Positions 44,206 to 52,314 of a DNA stretch of 64,000 nt are shown piece after piece. The translations under genes were made by a program, and so were the position numbers. This DNA is from CAZKWG01 sp964615375 (GTDB taxonomy: Bacteria > Myxococcota_A > UBA796 > CAZKWG01): contig CAZTOW010000010.1 of the NCBI GenBank assembly GCA_964615375.1, positions 174,392-238,391 of the forward strand. The letters run 5' to 3'. Below the pieces are notes generated by a model. That model saw nothing but the letters and a program-made list of their open reading frames with translations. It had not been told where the DNA came from and ran no database searches. Position 1 is the stretch's first letter. Every line of letters starts with the position of its first letter.

Positions 44206-47200
44206 ATGATGCCTGATGTCATCACGACGACGCGGAGCATGAATCTAACTCCAAAGCACCTTCTCACGCGCTTCCTCGTCGAGCGATATTCGAGCCGGAA
44301 GCAGCTTGTAGATCTGCTCGAGAGGGTCCCGCACCCGGGCGACCGAGAGGAGCCCGATCACTGGCTGCCCAGCCAGAGCGAGGGTTCCGCCTGGTCGGAG
44401 TACGTCAAGGACTGCGTCGAGGTGATGAACCGACGTGGATACCTCCGGCTCCCTCTATTCCAGCGGCTCCTCTCCGATCATCCGCCTTTCGGGAACGAGA
44501 TTCGTCAGATTGCCCGTAAGACTGGCTACCCTCTCGAGGGCAAGCTCTCCGAGCTGAGGCCCCAGTGGCTGACGGATCACCCCTCGGAAGACATGCTCTA
44601 TCCCCACTGGGTTGAGCGTCGAACCGGCGGAGCGCCGACTTTGCAGCGGATCTATGAGCTCATGAACCGCGACGACGCCGTGGGCCGAAGATCCGTGGTG
44701 CATCTGGCGGGCTCATTGGGCTCTGGACGCACGAGGACCGCGCTGCAGTTCGCGGACCGCTTCGCACGAGCCTACGACGTCATCCTGCATGTCGAGCTCC
44801 CCCAGATCGGGCTGCTCCCGCCCTCCGCCCGTTCGCAGGAGACGATCACGCAGGTCCGCAAGGCGGTCGCTGACATCGCGGCCAGGTGGGGGCTCCGCTC
44901 GCCGACGGCCCCAGGGGTCGGACAGGCGGAGGCCGTGAGCGAACTCGATGAGATCAGCGCCAATTTCGAGGCATTCTTCGAATTTATTCGGGATCTGAGC
45001 TACCGCTGCCTGATGATCATCGATGAGGTCCAGGACATGCGCATGGCTGGAGAGTGCCTGCCGCGTGACTGCTGGATCGACGCGATCGTCATCGGATCGA
45101 CGGGGTCCAGCAGGAACGAGAGCGTCACCCTGGATCCGCTCACGCTCAGCGAATCTCGCGAGATGGTCCTTGGAAGCTGCGGCGCAGACAAGGAGTGGTC
45201 CAGGAGAGAGATCCGTGCGGCCTCGGCGTTGGCAGAGCGCCTTGGGAACCTGCCCCTGACGCTCGCGCTCGTGTCCAGGCTCATCGGGACCTATCGACCC
45301 AGCGAGCTCCTGGAGGAGATCACGAGAGCTCACGCGGAGCGCGTCCGCAACCCTCCCGGCGCGAAGAGCTACGGGACGGATGTGCTCTTTCCCCACACGC
45401 TCTTCGAGACGCTCGGCGTGTCCGAGCAGACGCCCGGCGCAGAGCTGGTCGCGAAACAGCTCGACGGGCTCGTCGCGGTGCTCCAGGCGCGGATCCAGAG
45501 AGAGGGGATCGGAAGCAACCCGCTCGAGGACGAACTCGCGGAGCTGGTCCTTCGCGTCTGCGCCTGGATTGCGCCTGATCAGCCATTGGATCGGCTTCCT
45601 GGTCTGCCTCACATGGTAGAGGAGCTGATCCTGCCGGATCGCTCCCGTGGCGGTGCTCCGGCGAGCTCCACGAGTCCAGTGAAGTTTGCGCATATCCGAA
45701 ACGTGTTGGAGCTCCTCCTGAGCTCAGGCATCCTCGTGATGCGTCGCGACCTGACCCTTCGGGTGCATGCGCTGACGCAGATCGCGCTGCGGCGTCTCTT
45801 TCGGAAGAGCACCGTCGACCTGGATCGACTCGTCACAGCCTGCGCAAGGGAGGCGACCGCGAAGGGTAGCCGACCAACACACTACGACGATCTCGACGAT
45901 GTCGACTTCACACATCGGCATGCGCTGCTGTGGAACTACATTCTCCTCAAGAACAAAGAGACGGGACCTCGGTCGAGGGGTGCTATAGACTTGAAGGTTC
46001 TGCCGCTTCTGGAGGCCACAGCCTGGCGTCTGCTCCGTGCGGGCCAGCTCAGCTCCGCGGTGTCCATCCTGGAGAGCTCCCTGCCGAGCAGTCTCGCCGC
46101 CAGTGGTCGCGGAGAGGCGAACCTCGTCAAGCTCGCCCGGCTCGAGGATATCGCCGCCCAGGCGATGCTGGCGGGCGCGCGCAGCCCCTCCAAGGTCACA
46201 GCAGCGACACGATATCAGCGCGCCCGCGACCTCCTCGAGGCGATCCCAGAGAGCAGGAGAGGTCCGGCCTGGGAGAAGGATTGGAGTAACTTGACTTACT
46301 CTGCGCTCGTGGAGAGACTTGCGCGGATCCAGGGCAGAGAGCAGATCCTGGCGGCAACCTCGGAGCTTGAAGCGGCGGTGGGGCGCCTCAGGTCGCTTGG
46401 AGATCTGAAACCGCGGGGAGCGGCGCTCGCCGAGGCAAGGCTGGCCTGTGGCCAGGGATCTGCCGCCTACTTCGCCGAGGATGCAGAGACCTGCGTCCTC
46501 GAGCTGCGCGCCGCGGAGCGTCGTCTCCAAGACGCGATCGAGAAGCTCGGCGGGCTCGGAGACAGTCCCCACGCGTTACTGCACCTTCAGGCGCGGCGCA
46601 CCCCCATGCTGCTCACCTTGAGGAGCCTGAGCGCGGCCAGCGACGTGGAGCTTCGCGACCTCGAGCTCACCCTCACCCAGCTCAGCGGTCACTATCCAAA
46701 GGGCCTGAACGGGGCGCACATCAACGTCGCTCTGATTCTGCGTAGACTTGCACAGATCAAGACCATCCTGGGAGATCTGCCTGAGGCCGCTGGCTCTTTG
46801 GAGCGGAGCCTCGCGATCGAGCGCGCACACGATGAGGCGTCCTCACGCGTCGCCGAGTGCCTGCAGCTCATCGCCGCCGTGGAGACAGAGCGCGCGCTCC
46901 TCTTGGGATTGCCCTTCGCGGACACGGCCAGGCCGAGCCTCGAAAGAGCGCGGACCGCGCTCGACGCTGCACAACGAATTGCCAGGGAGCTCACCCAGAG
47001 CGGAGGCGAGCCCGATCAGGCCCTCCGCATGGACCTTCTCGTCGCCTCTACGCGCGCGGTCCTCGACGTCGTGATGGGAGAAGCGAAGCCCTCTGGAGAT
47101 TGCATCACGTCTGCCCAGAAGAATGCTGTTGATCACCTGGGCAGGTACGAGCCTACCATCTTGCACGTACAACGTCTCATCGATCTGTTCCCTGCTCCTA

Positions 47201-47226
47201 CCCAAGGAGCCGTCCGCAGCACCTGA
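44206..47226 (+). CDS. STAND-type NTPase with EAD1-like N-terminal domain and C-terminal TPR-like helices
   Basis: This 1006-residue protein starts with ~100 residues resembling effector-associated domain 1 (LTPKHLLTRFLVERYSS, VEVMNRRGYLRLPLFQRLL). Next comes an NTPase with GSLGSGRT at 169-176, where Arg175 replaces the usual Walker A Lys, and Walker B CLMIIDEVQD at 268-277. A helical regulatory part with GNLPLTLAL follows, then a long TPR-like tail. Such proteins sense a trigger through the repeats and recruit an effector through the EAD. GGAG precedes ATG 44206. GC and codon use are visibly lower than neighbours, which suggests acquisition. The EAD call is by pattern only. Confidence 0.65.
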   Translation: MMPDVITTTRSMNLTPKHLLTRFLVERYSSRKQLVDLLERVPHPGDREEPDHWLPSQSEGSAWSEYVKDCVEVMNRRGYLRLPLFQRLLSDHPPFGNEIRQIARKTGYPLEGKLSELRPQWLTDHPSEDMLYPHWVERRTGGAPTLQRIYELMNRDDAVGRRSVVHLAGSLGSGRTRTALQFADRFARAYDVILHVELPQIGLLPPSARSQETITQVRKAVADIAARWGLRSPTAPGVGQAEAVSELDEISANFEAFFEFIRDLSYRCLMIIDEVQDMRMAGECLPRDCWIDAIVIGSTGSSRNESVTLDPLTLSESREMVLGSCGADKEWSRREIRAASALAERLGNLPLTLALVSRLIGTYRPSELLEEITRAHAERVRNPPGAKSYGTDVLFPHTLFETLGVSEQTPGAELVAKQLDGLVAVLQARIQREGIGSNPLEDELAELVLRVCAWIAPDQPLDRLPGLPHMVEELILPDRSRGGAPASSTSPVKFAHIRNVLELLLSSGILVMRRDLTLRVHALTQIALRRLFRKSTVDLDRLVTACAREATAKGSRPTHYDDLDDVDFTHRHALLWNYILLKNKETGPRSRGAIDLKVLPLLEATAWRLLRAGQLSSAVSILESSLPSSLAASGRGEANLVKLARLEDIAAQAMLAGARSPSKVTAATRYQRARDLLEAIPESRRGPAWEKDWSNLTYSALVERLARIQGREQILAATSELEAAVGRLRSLGDLKPRGAALAEARLACGQGSAAYFAEDAETCVLELRAAERRLQDAIEKLGGLGDSPHALLHLQARRTPMLLTLRSLSAASDVELRDLELTLTQLSGHYPKGLNGAHINVALILRRLAQIKTILGDLPEAAGSLERSLAIERAHDEASSRVAECLQLIAAVETERALLLGLPFADTARPSLERARTALDAAQRIARELTQSGGEPDQALRMDLLVASTRAVLDVVMGEAKPSGDCITSAQKNAVDHLGRYEPTILHVQRLIDLFPAPTQGAVRST

Positions 47227-47234
47227 GGTGTCCC

Positions 47235-47573
47235 ATGTCTGGCCCCTCCCGCCTCCTCTCCAGGGGGCTGTTTCCGTATTGTCTAGCCTGCCTGCTGCTC
47301 TGCTTCCCCACTGAATCCAAAGCCTGCGTCAGTCCCAATGTGGCAGACTCGGCTGCGGATACGGTCGCGTGCGTGGATGAGCGGAGCCCAACAGACCAGC
47401 GCCAACGATACGAGGCGCCCCCTGGTCTGGCGCCAGACAGCAGGCAGGACAGCAGCGGTTCGGGCCAGTGGAGATGGGGGCCGGATGAAGACGACGGGCC
47501 CATCAGCAGCTCGCTCGCCTCCTTGCTGAGATTGATCCTCAAGAAGCTTGGGATCGATCTTCCCCCCCACTGA
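47235..47573 (+). CDS. Small exported protein linked to the STAND NTPase
   Basis: This 112-residue protein has an N-terminal hydrophobic segment (LFPYCLACLLLCF) usable as a signal or anchor, several Cys, and an acidic disordered middle. It ends in an amphipathic segment (SLASLLRLILKKLGI). It starts 8 bp after the NTPase stop behind GAGGTG and shares its lower GC. I do not recognise it. It could be an effector or accessory protein of the NTPase, and the C-terminal helix could act at membranes. It may also be a chance reading frame. Confidence 0.45.
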   Translation: MSGPSRLLSRGLFPYCLACLLLCFPTESKACVSPNVADSAADTVACVDERSPTDQRQRYEAPPGLAPDSRQDSSGSGQWRWGPDEDDGPISSSLASLLRLILKKLGIDLPPH

Positions 47574-47621
47574 CCGACACTCCGACCACGACGACAGTCC
47601 TGGGCCCCACCTCACGGCACC

Positions 47622-49493
47622 TCATTCCACATACCCCAGCGCCCGCAGCTTCGCCGCCGTCTCCTCGTCCACGCCCCCCTCCGGCTGGATGAGCTTGCCC
47701 CGGGTCTCGTCGCGCACGCGCTCGCGCGCGGTGACCAGCAGCTCCGGGAACTTCTGGGAGATCTCCGTCTGCTCCCCGGGGTCGGTGCTCAGGTCGTAGA
47801 GCCGCTCCTCGCTGGTCACGGGGTCCAGGTGGTACTTCACCCCGCCCGAGCGGTAGCCGTAGAGCAGGCCCTCGGAGAGCGCGACGCCGCGCCGCCCCAG
47901 CACCAGGCTGCTGATGCCCTTGCTCCAGTCGCCCTCCGCCAGCGCCAGCAGCGGGAAGCCCTCGGAGTTCGGGAGGGCCTGGGTGTGGGTGATGTCCGTG
48001 ATCGTGGTCGCCACGTCCATCAGCCGCACCTGGGTCGGCACGCGCCGGGTCTTCAGCTTCGAGTCGTCCGCCGGCACCACGATGAGCGGCACCCGCAGCG
48101 TCTCCTCCCAGATCCCGTGGTGGTTGAAGTCGATGCCGTGCTCCCCCAGCATCTCGCCGTGGTCCCCCGCCAGCACGATCGCGACCGGGCGCTCCAGCTT
48201 CAGCGCGGCGAGCCCGTCCAGGAAGACCCCGAGCTGCTGGTCGGCGTAGGCGACCTCCTCCGCGTAGAGCCGCCGCAGGCGCGCGCGCTCGTCCTCGGTG
48301 TAGGCGTACCCGGGCTCCTGGGCCAGGATGGTGCGGTGGTCCAGCGCGAGGGCCTCCGGGGTGCCGTTGTCCTCGAAGCCCGGCAGGCCGTGGGGCTGGT
48401 AGGGCGAGTGCGGCTCGAAGGTGTGGACCCAGAGGAAGAAGGGCTTGTCCCGGCTCTGCTCCACCCAGCCCAGCGCGCGCCGGTAGGTCTCGGTCGCCGG
48501 GCGCTCGTAGAGCGAGGCCAGGGCCGTGGGATCGCCGAAGCGCATCCAGGCCCGTAGTACGAGCCCCACCACCCGGATGCGCGCCCCGCCCCGCACCAGG
48601 GGCAGGAAGTCGTCGTCGTAGATCTCGAAGCCCTGGTCGAGCCCGGTGCGCGCGTCCACCGCGAAGGCCGAGACGAAGGCCGCCGTAGCGTAGCCCTCCT
48701 CCCCCAGCCGCTCGGCCAGCGTGAGGTTGCCGTTCCTCAGCGTGTCCCCGTTGCTCAGCACGCCGGAGCGGAAGGGGTGGCGCGCGCTCATCATCGCCGC
48801 GTGGGCGGGAGCGGTCTCGGGGAAGGGCGTGATCGCCTCCTCGAAGAGCACGCCGCGGGCGGCCAGCGCGTCGATGACCGGGGTCTGGACGGGCGAGCCG
48901 CCGTAGGCCGAGATGTGGTCGCGCCGCAGCGTGTCGATGGTGAGGAGGATCACGCTCGGGTCGGTCGACGTGGCCTGCGGGCCGCCGAAGCTGCGCAGCG
49001 AGAGCGCCGCCGCCGTGCCGGTGGCGATGAGGACGGCCATGCCGAAGCTCACCCCGGTCCACCCCAGCTTGTACTCCTCCCCCACCTCCTCGCGACGCAG
49101 CCAGTAGTTGGCGTTGTACCAGACCACGCCCGCCAGCCCTGCCGGGGCCAGCAGGAAGGCCACCGCCGCCACCACGCGCTCCTGGTCATACAGGTTCTTC
49201 GCCGCGAAGGTGAGGAAGAAGACCCCCAGCAGGAAGGCCGTGCTGGCCAGCACGGAGGCGTAGATGAAGCTGGGCCGCCGGTCCCACCAGCGCCAGTCCG
49301 CGAATTTCCCGGCCAGCAGGCCGAAGAAGGCCCCGAGCAGCGCCCCCAGCCCGACGTCGACCAGCCCCAGCACCAGCGCCTCGGCGAAGCTCAGGTCCAG
49401 CGCCAGCCGGGCCGAGATCTGCACCACCTCGAAGGCCCCGGCCATGGCGCCCATGCCCGCCGAGAGCTTCATCGATCGCCCGATGACCGTCAT
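47622..49493 (-). CDS. Membrane-anchored alkaline-phosphatase-superfamily (sulfatase-like) enzyme
   Basis: The 623 residues have about five N-terminal membrane helices (to ~170), then a sulfatase-fold domain: VILLTIDTLRRDH, AGDHGEMLGEHG and NHHGIWEETLRVPLIV. The motif where sulfatases carry Cys/Ser-x-P-x-R reads TAPAH, so no formylglycine is expected; Thr may be the nucleophile, as in phospho-transferases of this superfamily. It ends LRALGYVE. ATG 49493 overlaps the upstream paralogue (ATGA). Last gene of the coupled minus-strand run. Confidence 0.8.
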   Translation of the reverse strand: MTVIGRSMKLSAGMGAMAGAFEVVQISARLALDLSFAEALVLGLVDVGLGALLGAFFGLLAGKFADWRWWDRRPSFIYASVLASTAFLLGVFFLTFAAKNLYDQERVVAAVAFLLAPAGLAGVVWYNANYWLRREEVGEEYKLGWTGVSFGMAVLIATGTAAALSLRSFGGPQATSTDPSVILLTIDTLRRDHISAYGGSPVQTPVIDALAARGVLFEEAITPFPETAPAHAAMMSARHPFRSGVLSNGDTLRNGNLTLAERLGEEGYATAAFVSAFAVDARTGLDQGFEIYDDDFLPLVRGGARIRVVGLVLRAWMRFGDPTALASLYERPATETYRRALGWVEQSRDKPFFLWVHTFEPHSPYQPHGLPGFEDNGTPEALALDHRTILAQEPGYAYTEDERARLRRLYAEEVAYADQQLGVFLDGLAALKLERPVAIVLAGDHGEMLGEHGIDFNHHGIWEETLRVPLIVVPADDSKLKTRRVPTQVRLMDVATTITDITHTQALPNSEGFPLLALAEGDWSKGISSLVLGRRGVALSEGLLYGYRSGGVKYHLDPVTSEERLYDLSTDPGEQTEISQKFPELLVTARERVRDETRGKLIQPEGGVDEETAAKLRALGYVE

Positions 49494-51262
49494 TCCACAT
49501 ACCCCAGGGCCCGCAGGGCCTCCTGCGTGGCCGCGTCGTCCTCCGGCCGGCTGGCCTCCCGCCCGCCGCGGAGGGCCGCGTCCAGCGCCACGCGCATCGG
49601 CGTGAGCGGCGGATCGTCCTGCACAGGCGCGAGCTCGCCCGGATCGGCGACGAGATCGTAGAGATCGTAGTCCGCCTCCGCGCCCGCGTCCCGCGGGGCG
49701 AGCCAGATGAGCTTGTGGGTCCCCACCCGCAGCGCGTGGTCCACCGGCGGCGCGTCCACGAAGCGCGCCCCCACCGTGGTCGCGTACACCGGGGCCTCCG
49801 CGCAGGGCTCCCCGCGCAGCTCGGCCGAGCGGTCCCGCCCCTGGCGCTCGCGATCGTCCTCCAGCCCCAGCAGCCCCAGCAGCGTGGGCGTCACGTCCTC
49901 GTTCGAGCTCTGGCAGGGGATCTTCAGCCCCGCCTGCACGCCCGGCCCGCGGAAGGCCAGCGGCACGCGCAGCGAGGGATCGAAGAGATCATCCCCGTGA
50001 TCGAAGAGGAGGCCGTGCTCGGTCAGGCTCTCGCCGTGATCGGCGGTGAGCACCAGCAGGGTGCGCTCCAGCAGGACCAGCTCACCGAGCGCGTCATAGA
50101 GCCGCCCCACCTGGCTGTCCACGTAGCGGATCTCCGCCTCGTAGGCGCCGATCAGCCAGTCGGCGGAGGTGATGGCCCGGTCCCGGGCGGGCCAGTAGGG
50201 CGGCAGGTCCAGCGGGGTGCCGTCCCGGGGGGCGTCCTGGGGGTGACCGGGCGCCTCGTAGGGCCCGTGCGCGTCGAAGAGGTGGATCCAGAGGAAGAAG
50301 GGCCGGTCCGCGTGCGCGCGCAGCCAGGGGAGCGCGCGGGCCATCACGCGGTCGCCGCGCCGCTCGCGCAGCGTGGACGAGCGCAGGGTCAGCATGTCCC
50401 ACAGCCGCACAGGGGCCAGCCGGTGCAGGCCCGCCACCGCCCCGAAGTCGTCGTCGTAGACGTCGAAGGGCTCCGCCCAGCCGAAGCGCGAGTGCAGCGG
50501 GAAGCCCGCCACGAAGGCCGCCGTCGTCCATCCCTCGGCCTGCAGGCGCGCCGGCAGCAGCTCCGGCCGCGGCCCCAGCTCCGTGCCGTTGGTCACCACG
50601 CCTGAGCGCGTGGGCGGGTCGCCGCTCAGGATGGCCAGGTGGCTCGGCTGGGTCAGGGGGGCGGTGGCGATGGCCTGCTCGAAGAGGGCCCCCTCGCGGG
50701 CGATCCGATCGAAGGCGGGCGTGATGTTCGTCGATCCATAGGCGGAGAAGCGGTCGGATCGCGCGGTGTCCAGCGTGATCAAAACAATGTTGTTTTTTGT
50801 TTGATTCGCGGGCGCCGCCGGGGACCGCGCGCGGACCAGGCCGATCCCCAGCCCCAGCAGCACCCCCGCCAGCGCCGCCCCTATCGGCCAGCGCCGCCCG
50901 GCCAGACCCCGCTCCAGCAGGGCCGCCAGCCCCAGGCCCAGCAGCCCGATGCCCAGCAGCGGCCCCCAGACCTTCGGGTCGCTGGGGAAGGCGTTGATCA
51001 GGTGCTCCCGCCAGGCCACGGCGCCGTGCAGGGCCGCCAGCCCCGCCAGCGGCAGGCCCCAGCGCCAGCGCCCCAGCGCCGCCGCCCCCAGCCCCAGGCC
51101 CAGCCCCACCAGCCCCCCGAGCCCCAGCGCCAGCGCGTACCAGAGCGCGATCTCCGCCGGCCCCAGGCCCAGCCTCGGCGAGACCTGAAGCCCGGTCTCC
51201 AAGGCGCCAGACGCCGCCCCCAGGGCGAGGGCCAGCAGGAGCGGGCGGCGCTCCAGCCTCAC
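49490..51262 (-). CDS. Membrane-anchored alkaline-phosphatase-superfamily enzyme, paralogue
   Basis: The 590 residues parallel the next gene: N-terminal membrane helices (to ~155), then IVLITLDTARSDRFSAYG, LTADHGESLTEHGLLFDHG and a C-terminal ALRALGYVE. The nucleophile motif is TQPSH, again Thr rather than Cys/Ser with His for Arg. Both metal-site blocks are intact. The GTG start overlaps the acyltransferase stop (GTGA). An AT-rich codon patch with an inverted repeat (50781-50796) marks the junction between membrane and catalytic parts. Substrate unknown; a lipid- or glycan-linked group is likely from context. Confidence 0.8.
   Translation of the reverse strand: MRLERRPLLLALALGAASGALETGLQVSPRLGLGPAEIALWYALALGLGGLVGLGLGLGAAALGRWRWGLPLAGLAALHGAVAWREHLINAFPSDPKVWGPLLGIGLLGLGLAALLERGLAGRRWPIGAALAGVLLGLGIGLVRARSPAAPANQTKNNIVLITLDTARSDRFSAYGSTNITPAFDRIAREGALFEQAIATAPLTQPSHLAILSGDPPTRSGVVTNGTELGPRPELLPARLQAEGWTTAAFVAGFPLHSRFGWAEPFDVYDDDFGAVAGLHRLAPVRLWDMLTLRSSTLRERRGDRVMARALPWLRAHADRPFFLWIHLFDAHGPYEAPGHPQDAPRDGTPLDLPPYWPARDRAITSADWLIGAYEAEIRYVDSQVGRLYDALGELVLLERTLLVLTADHGESLTEHGLLFDHGDDLFDPSLRVPLAFRGPGVQAGLKIPCQSSNEDVTPTLLGLLGLEDDRERQGRDRSAELRGEPCAEAPVYATTVGARFVDAPPVDHALRVGTHKLIWLAPRDAGAEADYDLYDLVADPGELAPVQDDPPLTPMRVALDAALRGGREASRPEDDAATQEALRALGYVE
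50781..50796. repeat. AT-rich inverted repeat within the paralogous phosphatase-like gene
   Basis: AAAACAA and TTGTTTT, perfect 7-bp arms around TG, inside a GC-rich gene (codons for NQTKNNIVLI). Function unknown; possibly only the result of AAA/AAC codons at a linker. Confidence 0.35.
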
Positions 51263-52314
51263 GTGCGCTCGCCCGCGGCCCGCAGACGCTCCGCGGCGGC
51301 CTCGGATCCCAGCCCACCCTCCGCCGGAGGCCAGCCCTCGAAGAGGGGTCGGACGTCCTGACCCCTCATGCTCTTCCTCATCAGGATGAAGGGCAGGTAG
51401 TGATCGGGGTGCCGCGCCACCCAGACGGCGAAGCGGTCCACGAAGCGCTGGAGGTTGTGCCGGTCCTCCTCGGCCCGGTCGCGAGAGCGCTCGAATTCGA
51501 GAGCTTCTTCCAGGATGACCCGATGTCGGCCGCGCTCAGGCTCGTACAGGACGATCCCGGGCAGGAGGGCCGCGCCGGTCTTCCTCCAGAGCTGTAGAGG
51601 CTGGTTCGAGAGGTTGGCGGTGCGCGCCAGCAGGCGGGCCTGCGTCCAGCCGGCCCCTCCGCCCCCGTCGAAGGCCAGGCCCAGCACCTCGTTGCGCTTC
51701 AGGCACTCGAAGGCGGGCCGCAGGAACTTGAAGACGTTGACGTGGCGCACGGGGAGCCGCTGCTCCAGCGCCCAGCGGCGGGCGAGCATGCGCTCCCACA
51801 GGGGCGTGGTGCGGGTCTCGCGCAGCAGGTCGGCCCAGACCGTGGGCGGCGCCGAGAGCTGGCTCATCGGGTAGCCCAGGTGGCCCAGCGCCGGCATGAT
51901 CATCTGGTTGGCGCCGAAGTGCCCGATCAGCACGATGGCGCCCTTCCCGCGCGCCAGCGCCCGGTCCAGGTGGGCCCGCCCCTCCACCACGCAGGTCTGC
52001 TCGACGGTGGCCGGGCTGAGCGCGGGGTAGCGGAGCACCTCCAGGCTGTTCAGCGAGACGCCCTGGAAGGCGCGGCGCAGGATCTCGTCCTCGGGCGCGG
52101 GCAGGGGCATCGGGCCGAAGAGATCGCGCAGCTCAGCCCGCCAGGCCTCCCGATCCCGGGCCAGCCGCAGCCGCAAGCCGCCCGCTGCCCGCGAGAGGGG
52201 CTCCAGCGCCGCCCGGGGGGCCGCCGCCACCAGGGCCTGGCCGGGGTACCACCACAGCAGACCGGCGAGGTCTCGCGCCAGCAGCCCGGGGGAACGCCGA
52301 GGATCCCGACTCAC
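51259..52314 (-). CDS. LpxL/HtrB-like lysophospholipid acyltransferase
   Basis: The 351 residues match the lauroyl-acyltransferase fold: VEGRAHLDRALARGKGAIVL followed by IGHFGANQM (the HxxxxD/E region, here HFGANQ), then LGLAFDGGGG and TGAALLPGIVLYEPE. The acidic residue of the motif is not where LpxL has it, so activity or acceptor may differ. GTG 52314 overlaps the ligase stop (GTGA), and the frame upstream is only an extension into that gene. With the ligase it may acylate an envelope molecule. Confidence 0.78.
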   Translation of the reverse strand: MSRDPRRSPGLLARDLAGLLWWYPGQALVAAAPRAALEPLSRAAGGLRLRLARDREAWRAELRDLFGPMPLPAPEDEILRRAFQGVSLNSLEVLRYPALSPATVEQTCVVEGRAHLDRALARGKGAIVLIGHFGANQMIMPALGHLGYPMSQLSAPPTVWADLLRETRTTPLWERMLARRWALEQRLPVRHVNVFKFLRPAFECLKRNEVLGLAFDGGGGAGWTQARLLARTANLSNQPLQLWRKTGAALLPGIVLYEPERGRHRVILEEALEFERSRDRAEEDRHNLQRFVDRFAVWVARHPDHYLPFILMRKSMRGQDVRPLFEGWPPAEGGLGSEAAAERLRAAGERT

